Source of the DNA: Sandaracinaceae bacterium
GTDB lineage: Bacteria > Myxococcota_A > Polyangia > Polyangiales > JADJQN01
Assembly: GCA_016712745.1 (NCBI GenBank)
Contig: JADJQN010000001.1
Span: 682,001 to 746,000 of the forward strand
Length of the DNA: 64,000 nt
Direction: 5' to 3'
Part shown: positions 17,000 through 26,203 of the stretch, piece after piece
Position numbering within the stretch: the stretch's first letter is position 1
How the letters are laid out: each line of letters begins with the position of its first letter
Notes under the pieces: model-generated
Seen by the model: the letters and a program-made list of their open reading frames with translations, nothing else
What the model was told of the DNA's origin: nothing
Database searches by the model: none
Program-made: the position numbers and the translations under genes

Positions 17000-17953
17000 C
17001 TAAATGCCTAGTGCCATACGCGCCTCCGCGTAGTCGGGACGAAGCTCGACCGCGCGGCGAAGCTCGGTAAGTGATTCGCCAAGAGCGGGGGGCGTACGCG
17101 ACTGCATCATGCGCGCTTTCAAGAAGTGCGCTTCCGCATTGTTGGCATCGATCGCAAGTGCTTGATCAAGAACCGACTCAGCGAGCTCGGTGCGGTTGCG
17201 CGTCAAGTTAGCTTTGACGAGCGCAATCATCGCCGGCACGAAACGTTCGTCGCGGCGAAGCGCACCGCGCGCCGCAGTGATTGCTTCATCGATGCGGTTG
17301 GCGGCGATGAGCGCGTTCGCATAAACGGCTTGCACTGCAAGGTTGCGAACCCATTGGCGTGCAACGGGCTCGGCCGCTGACACCGCGTCCGGAGCTGAAC
17401 CCCGACGAAGGTAAATCGTGACGATGCCCTCGAGAGCCATTTCGTAGTCGGGCTGGATTCGCAACGAGCTGCGATAGAACTCAATGGCCTGTGTGTCTTG
17501 GCCAGCACGGTCGGCAAGCACACCAAGGTTGTAGGCGGCCTTGTATGCGTTCGGATCAGCTTCCATGGCGCGCTGAAAGCGAGCGCGTGCGGTAGCGTCG
17601 TCACCACGGCGCGAGGCTTCGAGGCCTTCGCGATATGCGGTGCGTGCGGCGGCATTCATGGGGCGGCGCGGAGGCAAAGGCGCTCCGGTATCGGCGTCTG
17701 CCGCGCCCCAAGCGTTCTCGGCCGGTGGTTCGGGCGTGGCAGGCGGCGTGCCCGGCGCGGGCTCGGGGGCGGGCTCGCCTGGGTTTGTAGGCTGCTGCGT
17801 GTTGTCCGCGGTTTGCTCAGGCGATGTCTCGCCCTCGCCTTCCTGTGCGGCCGGAGTTGGTGTCTCGGCGGGCGGCGTTGAACCACCACAGCCTGCCCAG
17901 CTCAGACCAGACAGCGCAGCCGCACAGAGGATGATTCCAAACTTACGCATCAT
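17000..17953 (-). CDS. TPR-repeat lipoprotein, N-terminal part (amber-interrupted)
   Basis: Lipoprotein signal peptide (MMRKFGIILCAAALSGLSWAGC, lipobox SWAGC) and a Pro/Glu/Thr-rich low-complexity linker (about residues 25-85). At least five TPR units follow (for example NAYKAAYNLGVLADRAGQDTQ and YEMALEGIVTIYLRRGSAPD). It would sit in the periplasm attached to a membrane and scaffold partner proteins. The frame ends at TAG 17000-17002 inside a repeat (YAEARMALGI), and the repeat pattern resumes immediately in the same frame. Its start overlaps the stop of the 17950 gene by 4 bp, so translation is probably coupled. Confidence 0.8.
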   Translation of the reverse strand: MMRKFGIILCAAALSGLSWAGCGGSTPPAETPTPAAQEGEGETSPEQTADNTQQPTNPGEPAPEPAPGTPPATPEPPAENAWGAADADTGAPLPPRRPMNAAARTAYREGLEASRRGDDATARARFQRAMEADPNAYKAAYNLGVLADRAGQDTQAIEFYRSSLRIQPDYEMALEGIVTIYLRRGSAPDAVSAAEPVARQWVRNLAVQAVYANALIAANRIDEAITAARGALRRDERFVPAMIALVKANLTRNRTELAESVLDQALAIDANNAEAHFLKARMMQSRTPPALGESLTELRRAVELRPDYAEARMALGI

Positions 17954-20900
17954 TGATCCTCAGGAGCGAGAGTCGGCGGCGAAACGTCCGGACGGATATC
18001 GAGATTTTGACCGCGCGAAGAACGAGCAAACTCGCCCGGTGTCGATGCGGCGAACGACGGGTCAGCTGCGTTGGCTGCTGCGACGCACTCCACGACGCGC
18101 TCTTCGCCGTACGCGGTGAGGCGATCGATAGCGATGCGCGTGAACTCGTTGTCGAGGTTACCGATACGTGCCGCACGCGCTGCTAGTGCGTAGCGCTGCA
18201 CGGCAAGGCACTCGATGGGACGAACCTTAGAATCGAGAACTTGCTGAACTCGGTCGGTGACCTGTTGCTGGATGAGCTCGCGTGCCTCCTGAGGCAGCGG
18301 ACGCATCTGAGCTGCCATGTCGCGGGGCACCGTGAACGGCGTGTTCAGAATCGCGCGCGAGAGAATCTCGTAAATACGGCCCTGGCGAACGAATGCAGCG
18401 ACTGTCCAAATAGGACGGCGGTATTCCGGAAGTGGCGCGTACCCCGCGGCGAGCTGTTGCGTCTGGGTCAGGCCGGCGACTATCTGCGTTTCGAGCGTCG
18501 AAACGTACGCCGCCATGGTGGCCGGAGTACCGGGATCGATGTGGAAGTTCTCGAATGCGCCGATGCCAACATCGACGAGCTCGAACTTCGCTTGCGCGGC
18601 GTACTCTGCGGAGAACGAACCCGCGGCTTGTCCTGAGCGACCGAAAGTGTCGACGACAATCTGCAATGACTGGCGAATGGCCGCATCCGGTTCGTTGTGT
18701 GCACGGCGCGCTTGCACCACGCGCCACAACGCTTGCATCACGAGCTCACCCGAGTTGGCCTGCGTGCGGTAGCGCTCCACGAACTGCTGCATGTCGCGAA
18801 TCGTGGTGGTCCAGCTGCGCTGCTTGTACGACATCTCAGCGATACGGTACGCGGCGGTCATGCGCGTGGCGTCGTCATGCGTCATCGCGACGAGGCGACG
18901 GTAGTACTCCGCAGCCTGCGCATATTGCTGCTGGTACTCGAGGATCGTTGCGACGTTGACGATAGCGTCCTCGCGACGCTGCACGAAGCGAGCTTCGGTC
19001 GAGCGCGCGAAGCGGGCCGAGTCGGCAAGCACACGATAGTTCTGAATTGCGCGGTCGTAATCGAAGTTATGGTTCGCGCTGTATGCGAGCTGGAAGTAGG
19101 CGTTCGACAAGATGTTGTCGAGACTGGCTTGCTCGGTCGCATCTTCGGAAGTGCGCGGGCCGACTTCGTCAATGATGCGCTGGTAGATGCGCGACGCCGA
19201 GTCGAAGCGGTTGACTCGCTGAAGGGCGACTGCGGCACGCTCGAGCGCAATCGGCGCCTGACGGTCTTGCGGTGCGGCATCCACTGCACGAAGGAATCGC
19301 GAAGCGGCATCCTCATAGAGGCGCACTTGTTCGTCGCCAGTAGCACCTTCCGCGCGCGTAAAGACGTTGATCGCCAAGCGATACTGCTCGTTGTTCAAAT
19401 CGCCCGTGGCGATGCAGAAGGGGTTGTCGCGGTTCTCTGGATTCGCGCAATCGACGCGAGTGGAACCAGGAGTTGCGTCCGCGCTGAACGTGCACTGACG
19501 GCGCTGAAGATCAGCCGCGAGGCGTGCGACCTCTTCCGGCTGATTCAAGGCCACAGCCATGTTGCGCAAGTTCAAGAACGCAACCTGCCCGGTCTCGTTC
19601 GCATTCGCGCCACTGCAATGCTCGTCGTAGATGCGCGTGAAGCGCTCCGTGGCCTGGGGCCAATAGCCGTACATGTAGAGGAGCAGCGTGTTGTTGTAGT
19701 CGTACGCGTCGCGCACGTGCTCGGCATCGTGACGCTGGTCGACACGCGCCAGGTAAATCTCGCGTGCTTGTGCCAAACGCTGGACGATTTCCGGCATCTG
19801 CACGGGACCGATGCGTCCATCCGTTGACTCAGGCGGCTCTGTGCGACGCTCGAGCGTGTGGTTCGCGACGGCAGCATCTTCCAAGCGCTTGAGCGATTCA
19901 ACAACGCGACGCGCGGCTTCCGACAAGTGTGCGTCATCAAGGTTGGAATCGCGAACCTGGGCGTACTCGCGTGCGGCGCCCTCATAGTCTTCCGACCAAT
20001 AGAGCGCGTCGGCGAGCTGGTAGTTGAGCTCGTACGAGTCCGGATTGTTCGGATAGCGTTGGATGTAGTCGCGGTAGGCCTGAGCGGCCAAGCGATACTG
20101 TTCTTGCGCTTGGCGCACGACGTTCAAATCGCGCTCCATCACGCCGCGCTGACGCATCTGCTGAGCGCGTGCGTGGAACTGCGTGGCCGCGTCAATGAGC
20201 GCGTGCTCGGCGAGGTCCTCGCCCATGCGCTGCTCGGCGGGATGCTCGTTGTTGGCGTTGTACCAGGGGGTGCCGATACCAAAGTTGGCGAGCTCGGCGC
20301 GCGTCGAGAGCGCATGCTCTTGATCGTTGTTACGCGTATAGGCGCGCGCGATCATATTGGTGATTTCGGGAGCGTGCTCCGTGGTCGGCCAATGCGCGAG
20401 GATGTAGCGCCACACTTCGATCGCGAGCGGGTACTTCGCTTCTTCGAAGTAAACGTTGCCGAGGCCCTGGAACACTTCGAGCGTCCACGGGCGATCTTGC
20501 GGAAGAAGGTTCTGATCCTGAATGCGAAGGAAGCCGGTGGGCTGCCCCTCTTGCACGTCGGGTGTCGTGTTCTCGTTCCAGTCATCGTACGCGAACGTGA
20601 TGGCGAGGTACTGAATGGCTTCCGAGCGAAGCTCGGTGCCGGCCCGACCTGTGCGTGCTTGCTCGTCGTCCGACCATTGGACGAGCTGAGCAAAGTACCG
20701 AAGCGCTTCAGGATAGCGGCTCGCGCGGTAGTACGACCAAGCGAGCTTGTAGAGCGCGAGGTTGTAGTTGCGGTCCTCGGGCATCGCGAGAATCTTCGAG
20801 TACGCGCTGATGGCGCGATCAAGGCCGTGTCCGTCGTCGCTGTAGTCGTTGTCGAAGTGATACTCACCGATGCGCAACCAGACTTCGGCCACGAACTGCG

Positions 20901-21993
20901 TCTCGGCCGAGACTGGAGTGCAGCCCTCATACGGGTCGGTGTAAATCTCGCTCGGGGGTGGCGTAAGCTCGATTGGATCCATCGTGAGCGACGGATGTTC
21001 GTCTGTGCCCGCGTCCGGCTCTTCGGGGCCGACGGCGGTGCCGATCGGCGCTGAGGTCGATGGATTGTACGTAAAGTGATTGGCGCATGCGAGGTTCAAC
21101 CACGCGAGGCGCGCTTCCTCGATGTTGCCCATTTCATTCAAGCAATAGCCGATGAGATAGAGCACGCCATCGATGCGGCGGTAGGTCGGGAAGCTTTGCA
21201 CAAGACGACGATAGAGATTGATCGTCGGTCCGAAGTCCTTCTCGACTTCGGGGATGTCGTCGGATGAAAGACCATCTGCCTGTCGACGGTCGCGCTCAGC
21301 GTTCGTGGTCTCAATTTGCTCTTGGAACGTCGTAGCGCTGCGCTCGTAGTAGAGCTCTCCAAGGCGGAACATCGCGTCCGGCGTATAAGTCGGGTCGTTC
21401 GGGTAGTGCTCGACGAACTGCTCGAAGAGTCGGATCGCGCGATCACGCGCCTCGTTCTGCAGACGCTCTTCTTCGCGAACCTGACGCGAGTAGCCCTCGT
21501 CGCGCGTGCGGCGCTGACGTAAATACTCACGACGAACAATCGCGCTCACAGTGTCGCGATACGAAGTAGCTGCACGCGTGAAGTTCGCGACTTCCGCTTC
21601 CATCTCACGAAGCGCAGTGACTTGCTCTGCGGTCGGCGGCGGACGGTCGTCGACCATACGATGGTCGGTCGTTACAAGGAATGTCGGCAGCGGAACTTCG
21701 CCGCCATCGCTTACATCGGTTGCACCCGCCCATGGGCTTGCGCCAGGCGCGACGGTACCATTTTGGACTGTCCCGTTTTGCACGGGAGCGCCATCTTGAT
21801 CGGCGGCGGGTGCACCATCCGAAGCCGCGACACCTCCGTCCATCACGACCGGAGCCATTGCGCCGTCCGAAGCGGCAACTCCCCCATCAAGCGAGCCGCC
21901 ATCAAACGAACCACCATCCTGGGCCGACGCGAACGACGCGCCAGACAGAGCGGCAATACAACTAAGAATGAGAGCGTATCGGAGAGTACGCAT
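17950..21993 (-). CDS. Giant secreted TPR protein, 1347 aa
   Basis: Signal peptide (MRTLRYALILSCIAALSGASFASA, then QDGG), then an Asp/Gly/Ala-rich leader with the repeats GGVAASDGA and VQNGT. Over a thousand residues of TPR and Sel1-like helical pairs follow (AIRLFEQFVEHYPNDPTYTPDAMFRLGELYYE, YRLAAQAYRDYIQRYPNNPD, IYQRIIDEVGP), resembling the BamD/YbgF-type 'tolerance' TPRs used in periplasmic scaffolds. There are no TM segments after the signal. Similar large TPR proteins are encoded beside AgmX/PglI-type genes in myxobacteria. It starts where the 21993 gene stops (1-bp overlap) and overlaps the next gene by 4 bp, so it is firmly inside the operon. A structural hub in the periplasm is the likely role (inference). 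Confidence 0.88.
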   Translation of the reverse strand: MRTLRYALILSCIAALSGASFASAQDGGSFDGGSLDGGVAASDGAMAPVVMDGGVAASDGAPAADQDGAPVQNGTVQNGTVAPGASPWAGATDVSDGGEVPLPTFLVTTDHRMVDDRPPPTAEQVTALREMEAEVANFTRAATSYRDTVSAIVRREYLRQRRTRDEGYSRQVREEERLQNEARDRAIRLFEQFVEHYPNDPTYTPDAMFRLGELYYERSATTFQEQIETTNAERDRRQADGLSSDDIPEVEKDFGPTINLYRRLVQSFPTYRRIDGVLYLIGYCLNEMGNIEEARLAWLNLACANHFTYNPSTSAPIGTAVGPEEPDAGTDEHPSLTMDPIELTPPPSEIYTDPYEGCTPVSAETQFVAEVWLRIGEYHFDNDYSDDGHGLDRAISAYSKILAMPEDRNYNLALYKLAWSYYRASRYPEALRYFAQLVQWSDDEQARTGRAGTELRSEAIQYLAITFAYDDWNENTTPDVQEGQPTGFLRIQDQNLLPQDRPWTLEVFQGLGNVYFEEAKYPLAIEVWRYILAHWPTTEHAPEITNMIARAYTRNNDQEHALSTRAELANFGIGTPWYNANNEHPAEQRMGEDLAEHALIDAATQFHARAQQMRQRGVMERDLNVVRQAQEQYRLAAQAYRDYIQRYPNNPDSYELNYQLADALYWSEDYEGAAREYAQVRDSNLDDAHLSEAARRVVESLKRLEDAAVANHTLERRTEPPESTDGRIGPVQMPEIVQRLAQAREIYLARVDQRHDAEHVRDAYDYNNTLLLYMYGYWPQATERFTRIYDEHCSGANANETGQVAFLNLRNMAVALNQPEEVARLAADLQRRQCTFSADATPGSTRVDCANPENRDNPFCIATGDLNNEQYRLAINVFTRAEGATGDEQVRLYEDAASRFLRAVDAAPQDRQAPIALERAAVALQRVNRFDSASRIYQRIIDEVGPRTSEDATEQASLDNILSNAYFQLAYSANHNFDYDRAIQNYRVLADSARFARSTEARFVQRREDAIVNVATILEYQQQYAQAAEYYRRLVAMTHDDATRMTAAYRIAEMSYKQRSWTTTIRDMQQFVERYRTQANSGELVMQALWRVVQARRAHNEPDAAIRQSLQIVVDTFGRSGQAAGSFSAEYAAQAKFELVDVGIGAFENFHIDPGTPATMAAYVSTLETQIVAGLTQTQQLAAGYAPLPEYRRPIWTVAAFVRQGRIYEILSRAILNTPFTVPRDMAAQMRPLPQEARELIQQQVTDRVQQVLDSKVRPIECLAVQRYALAARAARIGNLDNEFTRIAIDRLTAYGEERVVECVAAANAADPSFAASTPGEFARSSRGQNLDIRPDVSPPTLAPEDQ

Positions 21994-24366
21994 CAGTGCG
22001 CTCCCCCGGGGGCAGCGTTGCCGCTGTCGTCCATGATTTCGCGGAACTCGTCGTCGAGCGCGCGCATTTCGCGTGCGCGCTCACGCGTGAGGTTTTCGAC
22101 GCGCGAACGATGCTCCTCGCGAACCGCCCAAGCCACGTCGATGCGACCAACGTCGGCGCGCAAGACTAAGTCGTAAAAGCGCTGACGGACTCGGCTGAAA
22201 TTTGCGAACGTCACGCCGCCGACGACTTCCACTGTCTCGCCTTCGAGTTCAGCGATTTGCGTGCGGTAGCCTTCCACGTTGCGGCTCTCTTGTTGAATCT
22301 GAGTACGCAGCGCTGCCGTGCGCTCTTCAACGACGGAGTCGATGTTGGCATCCTTCGCGTTGAGCTGCGTTTCGATTGCGTCGACGCGCGCGAACAGGGG
22401 AGCGACTTGCCGAGCGGTCGCGCTACCTGTGGCGAGAATCAAGGCATGCTCGCGAGCCACGAGTTGTTGGTACTCTTCGCGCACGTTCTCGTCGCGCTGA
22501 TAGCGCGCATCGCCGACACCGACCTGCATGCGCGCGCGCTCGAGCATGTGACGAAGCACATCGATTTGCTCGCCGTACTGAATGACGGCCTGGCGCTGAT
22601 TCGCAAGCTCGCTCTGCAACGCTTCGGCGCCCTGGGTCGTGTCCGCTGACCGCTGCGCGGCCGTGTCGCTGAGGTAACGATCAGTCGCGACAATGCGCGC
22701 TTGCATGCCCATGAGGTCCACTTGCAGGTTGCGCAAGTCACGCTCCATCACTCGGTAGCGACCCAGCAAGCGCTCGTTGCGCACTGAGAAGTCGCCCGCC
22801 GTGGTGGGCATGGCGCCCAAGAATTCTTCGAGCTGGCGACGACGCGAACGCACCTCGGCGAGCTCGCCCGTCTCCGGCACGTCCTCGCCCTCGGCGGTCA
22901 TCAACTGTTGACGCAATCGCGCAAGTTGATTGCGGACCGAGACGCTCGTCTCACGCTGCTCGCGCAGGTCGGGATACGCACTGACTCGGTTTGAGCCAAG
23001 GAGCAAAGCGTTCAAGCGCTCGATGAGGTCGCTAGTCTCGCGAACGAGCGTGCGCGACTGGCTCAAATCGGAAAGGATTGAGAGGGCTCGATCCATATCG
23101 CCCTCCGCCCTCGCCCACTGCGTCGCAAGGGGCGGCAAGAACGCATTCGCATCGAACGTGGCCATGTTATCGCGGACCAGGCCCTGGAAATACTCGCGCG
23201 GATTATCGTGGCTCGATACCATTTCGTCGAGCTCTCGGCGAACTGGACCGAACTGACGCGTGACCTCGCGGAAAACAGTCGTCGCGTCATCGAAGCGACC
23301 GTTCCGCAGGAGCAAGTTGCCGCGAAGGATCTTGCCGTCGGGAATGAAGCGGCTCTCAGGAGCTGCGACGGTGAGAACTTCAAGTGCACGCTCAGCGCGG
23401 GTGGAGTCGCCCATGCGGATATAGACCCATGCGATTTCGTATAGTGCGATATCGAACATGGAGGATGTGCGCGGAACGTCTTGGTAGGCTTCCGTGGCCT
23501 GCTCAAGTTGATCGGTCTCGTAGTAGAGACGTCCGAGCGAGAGGTGCGTGAGGTCAGCCACTTGCTGATGCTCGGGAGTTGTCGCCGGCGCACGAAGCAC
23601 GCGACGGAACGCGTCGATGGCCTGAGGATACTGCTGTTTCAGTGTGTAGATGACACCAACGAAGTAACGCGACTGCGGGTAGTACGGACTGCGCTCTTGT
23701 ACGGCCTCAAAGGCCGTACGCGCTTCATCCAACATTGTCTGGTCAATCTGCGGAACCGGCGCATCCGCGCGCGTCTCACGCATGATTTCATCGGTGGGGA
23801 CGGCGCGGTTGTAAAGATACTTCGCGCGGAAGTACGCCGTGGCCGCTTCCACCTCACCTGGGGGCAATCGGCTCAAGCGCGCGAAATAGCCTTCGACGCC
23901 GTCGAAGTCGCGTGTGTGAATGGCGATCTCGATCAGACGGCCGAGCGCGCGCTGCGCGTACGGGCGGAACTGCTGCTCATCGGCCCGATCGATCAGCTGA
24001 CGAAAGCGAGTGCGTGCGCCGAGTTGATCGCCTGCGCGAAAGAGAGAGTCCGCGAGAAGGAAGAGAGCGTCTGGGTACGCTGTGTGACGCGGATAGTTGT
24101 CGACGATGTCCGTGAAGATGATGCTCGCGCGAATGTAGTCCTGAAGACGATAGAAGAGCTCGCCGTCGGTGAGGCGCTCCTCTACGTGCGTCGGACTCTG
24201 AAGGTTATCGTGGCGCACCGGCAATGCGGCGAGCGCACGCGTCGCGTTTTCGAGGCGCGTCACGTGCTCACCGATCGCTTCGAGGTCTTGCCCTGCTACG
24301 ACGCCAATCGGCGCGAACAGGCAGAACCCCCGTCACGAGCAGCCATAGCGGCGGCTGCTTGGACAT
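21993..24366 (-). CDS. Secreted TPR/coiled-coil protein with a frameshift in the signal peptide
   Basis: ATG 24366 starts 2 bp after the previous gene's stop and encodes MSKQPPLWLLVTGVL, a good signal-peptide beginning. The frame then shifts near 24316-24324. The next frame continues LFAPIGVVAGQDLEAIGEHVTRLENA, a natural end of signal and mature start. Removing one C restores a product of about 790 residues. The uninterrupted frame begins at GTG 24263 (756 aa, no signal). The mature protein has TPRs (YRLQDYIRASIIFTDIVDNYPRH, AIDAFRRVLRAPATTPEHQQ) followed by long coiled coils (about residues 420-730), ending in a Glu/Arg-rich helix. It is related in style to the 1347-aa TPR protein it overlaps. 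It would act in the periplasm if the signal is intact. Confidence 0.82.
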
Positions 24367-24368
24367 GA

Positions 24369-25280
24369 TCACGGAGTTCCCCCGCCTTCAGCCGCCGGTG
24401 GCGGTGCTGCTGGTGCTCCTGCCGCACCTGCGGCTTCAGTCGCCGTCGGATCAGCTTCGCCGCGATTCGCGACGCGCTCGATGTAGCGCACGGCCGGTCG
24501 CTCTTCGAGGGGCGCTGTAGGGCCGCCCTTCTCGTAGCCAACGACGCGAACCGTCACAGAACGGCCTTCCGGCGCGGTGAATGAATAGTTTGAGCGCACG
24601 CGGAAACGGTAGCCTTGAAGGTACGAGAAAATGCCGTAACCGTGGCCGCGATACTCGAGATTGACGGTGAGCGTGTGCTCGCCCGGAACGACCGCGCCGT
24701 TGTAGATATCAAACTGCTGACGCTCAGCGAGTCCACCCTCTTCGTCGGCCTGGTTGAAGATGGGCGCGCCGTCGAGGGCGTAGATCGCCTTGACGAGCTT
24801 ATAGGACGACGACATGCGATTCTCGTGAACGATGGTTGCCTGCGCACCCGCGATCGCGCCGCCGATGACCGTCTCAGCGAGAAGCGAGAGACGTGCCTTG
24901 GAGCGGAAGATTTGTTCCTTGAGCTCGTTGATGCGCTGCTCGAGATCACGTAGGCGAACAGCGTAGGTGCCGGCGTCCATGTCCTCGGCTGCAGGCGCAG
25001 CGACTGCACCGGTTTCTTCTTCACCCGCTGCGGCAGCATCTGTCGGTGGAGCGGCAGTCGTTGTCGCAGTTGGCGCGGCGGCCGTGTCACCAGCAGCAGG
25101 CGCACCAGCAGCGGGCGTAGCGGCGGCGGGCGTAGCGGCGGCGGGCGTAGCGGCGGCGGCTGGCGCCGCGGTCGCGGGAGGAGCGGCAGTGTCGGGAGCA
25201 GGCGCAGCGTCTTGCGCGAGCGCGATTCCCGTGACGAAGATCAAAACTGCTGCTGACGTCAGTGCAAGCACACTGCGCAT
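24369..25280 (-). CDS. Secreted Ala/Pro-rich protein with coiled coil and beta domain
   Basis: First gene of the minus-strand operon. ATG 25280 follows GGGGAG. Signal peptide (MRSVLALTSAAVLIFVTGIALA, then QDAAP), then a linker of about 85 residues, almost all Ala/Pro/Thr, containing TPAAA repeats. Such linkers can cause false matches to dihydrolipoamide acyltransferase. A short coiled coil (LRDLEQRINELKEQIFRSKARL) and a beta-sandwich-like domain of about 120 residues follow (NRMSSSYKLVKAIYALDG, EHTLTVNLEYRGHGYGIFSY), ending with a Pro/Ala tail. No catalytic motif is visible. It probably binds or spaces other envelope parts of the same operon. Confidence 0.72.
   Translation of the reverse strand: MRSVLALTSAAVLIFVTGIALAQDAAPAPDTAAPPATAAPAAAATPAAATPAAATPAAGAPAAGDTAAAPTATTTAAPPTDAAAAGEEETGAVAAPAAEDMDAGTYAVRLRDLEQRINELKEQIFRSKARLSLLAETVIGGAIAGAQATIVHENRMSSSYKLVKAIYALDGAPIFNQADEEGGLAERQQFDIYNGAVVPGEHTLTVNLEYRGHGYGIFSYLQGYRFRVRSNYSFTAPEGRSVTVRVVGYEKGGPTAPLEERPAVRYIERVANRGEADPTATEAAGAAGAPAAPPPAAEGGGTP
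25111..25155 (-). repeat. Three perfect 15-bp tandem repeats coding for TPAAA
   Basis: The unit gcgggcgtagcggcg is present three times without mismatch at 25111-25125, 25126-25140 and 25141-25155, inside the Ala/Pro linker of the 24369 gene. Because the unit is a multiple of three, copy number can change linker length without breaking the frame. Confidence 0.85.
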
Positions 25281-25468
25281 GAATGACTCCCCTTCTGGCC
25301 CGCAGTGAAGCGACACATCTGTGCCTCTTCTAATGCAGAAATATTGGCCGGCTTATAGCAAGACGCCAGAAACTGGTCAACGCATTGGAGAGGGGCGGAA
25401 GCGACGCTAGTCCGCGAAACGAGTCAGGATCCTGGCGACCAACACGGCGCGGGCCCCGGGGCGATTTG

Positions 25469-25487
25469 CCCCTTTGGCGAAAAGGGG
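25469..25487 (+). promoter_or_regulatory. Hairpin just upstream of the anti-sigma-like gene
   Basis: cccctttggcgaaaagggg forms a 7-bp stem with a 5-base loop, ending at the purine-rich aggggaga that is the only ribosome-binding-like sequence before ATG 25508, about 17 bp too far for ideal spacing. The stem could hide that site or end upstream transcription. No T-tract follows on this strand. Confidence 0.35.
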
Positions 25488-25507
25488 AGATAGAGTGCCA
25501 CCGAACG

Positions 25508-26203
25508 ATGAACTGTGACCAAGCTAGGCCACACCTCACGGCGCTTGCGCACGGCACGCTGAGCGACGCGTTAGCGGAAGAGGTGTCCGAACATTTAGCC
25601 ACCTGTGCGGTTTGTCGTGAGCGGGCCGAAGCCCTCTCGGCCGAATTCGCCGACGCGCGCGATAACGAAGCGAAGCCGCTTACTTGGACGTCAAAGCTAC
25701 GATCGATTCCGCGACGAATTTTGGGCCCACAAGTTTCCATGGCCATGGTCTTGCTGCTCATGGTCGGCATCGGCCTGCTGTATCTTCCGCGTCTCCGTGG
25801 GAATGCCGACTTGAGCGGCAGTCCGCTAGTTGATACAGGCGATACCACCGGCCTCCGTGGTGCGATCTCACCGGCCGCGCCACTTGAGCTTGCGCTCGAC
25901 CCCCGCGCTCATCGAATCCGAACGCGTGAAGAAGAAGAGGCTCTTGCCGCAGCCGCTGCGATCGCCGCGCGCGCCTTGGCCAGCCGCGACGCAGGCGTCA
26001 CACCCGACGGCAGCGTCGTGGCCGACGCCTCCAGTGGTACTGACGCGGGCGTTGTCCTCGAACCGCCTAGCGCGCCGCCCGCGCCCACTCCGCTGGTTGA
26101 AGGGGCAGTCCCGACAACTACGATGCCTGCGGTAAGCGATGGCCCGGCCGCGCCAAGCGCCAGCACGCCGTCAACGACGCCCTCGCCACCCGCGGCGCCT
26201 TAA
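25508..26203 (+). CDS. Zinc-finger anti-sigma-factor-like membrane protein
   Basis: N-terminal domain of the putative zinc-finger/anti-sigma (ZAS) type: MNCDQARPHLTALAHGTL, then EHLATCAVCRERAEAL, with the H-x3-C-x2-C metal-binding signature. A single TM helix (VSMAMVLLLMVGIGLLYL, about residues 77-94) and a periplasmic or extracellular low-complexity Ala/Pro/Asp tail follow. The start ATG 25508 is chosen because the finger begins there. The longer reading from 25385 adds only Arg-rich, non-conserved sequence. No sigma-factor gene is adjacent, so either the cognate sigma lies elsewhere or the domain binds another partner. The 3' end overlaps the convergent STAS gene by 33 bp. Confidence 0.72.
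   Translation: MNCDQARPHLTALAHGTLSDALAEEVSEHLATCAVCRERAEALSAEFADARDNEAKPLTWTSKLRSIPRRILGPQVSMAMVLLLMVGIGLLYLPRLRGNADLSGSPLVDTGDTTGLRGAISPAAPLELALDPRAHRIRTREEEEALAAAAAIAARALASRDAGVTPDGSVVADASSGTDAGVVLEPPSAPPAPTPLVEGAVPTTTMPAVSDGPAAPSASTPSTTPSPPAAP

Noticed and set aside
18697..21054. Long plus-strand frames (376 and 398 codons) opposite the giant TPR gene
   Set aside because: Val/Arg-rich sequence arising from the reverse of TPR codons; no start signals or domains.
24369..25280. Dihydrolipoamide acyltransferase reading of the Ala/Pro-rich protein
   Set aside because: The resemblance is only the low-complexity linker; there is no lipoyl or catalytic domain and there is a signal peptide.
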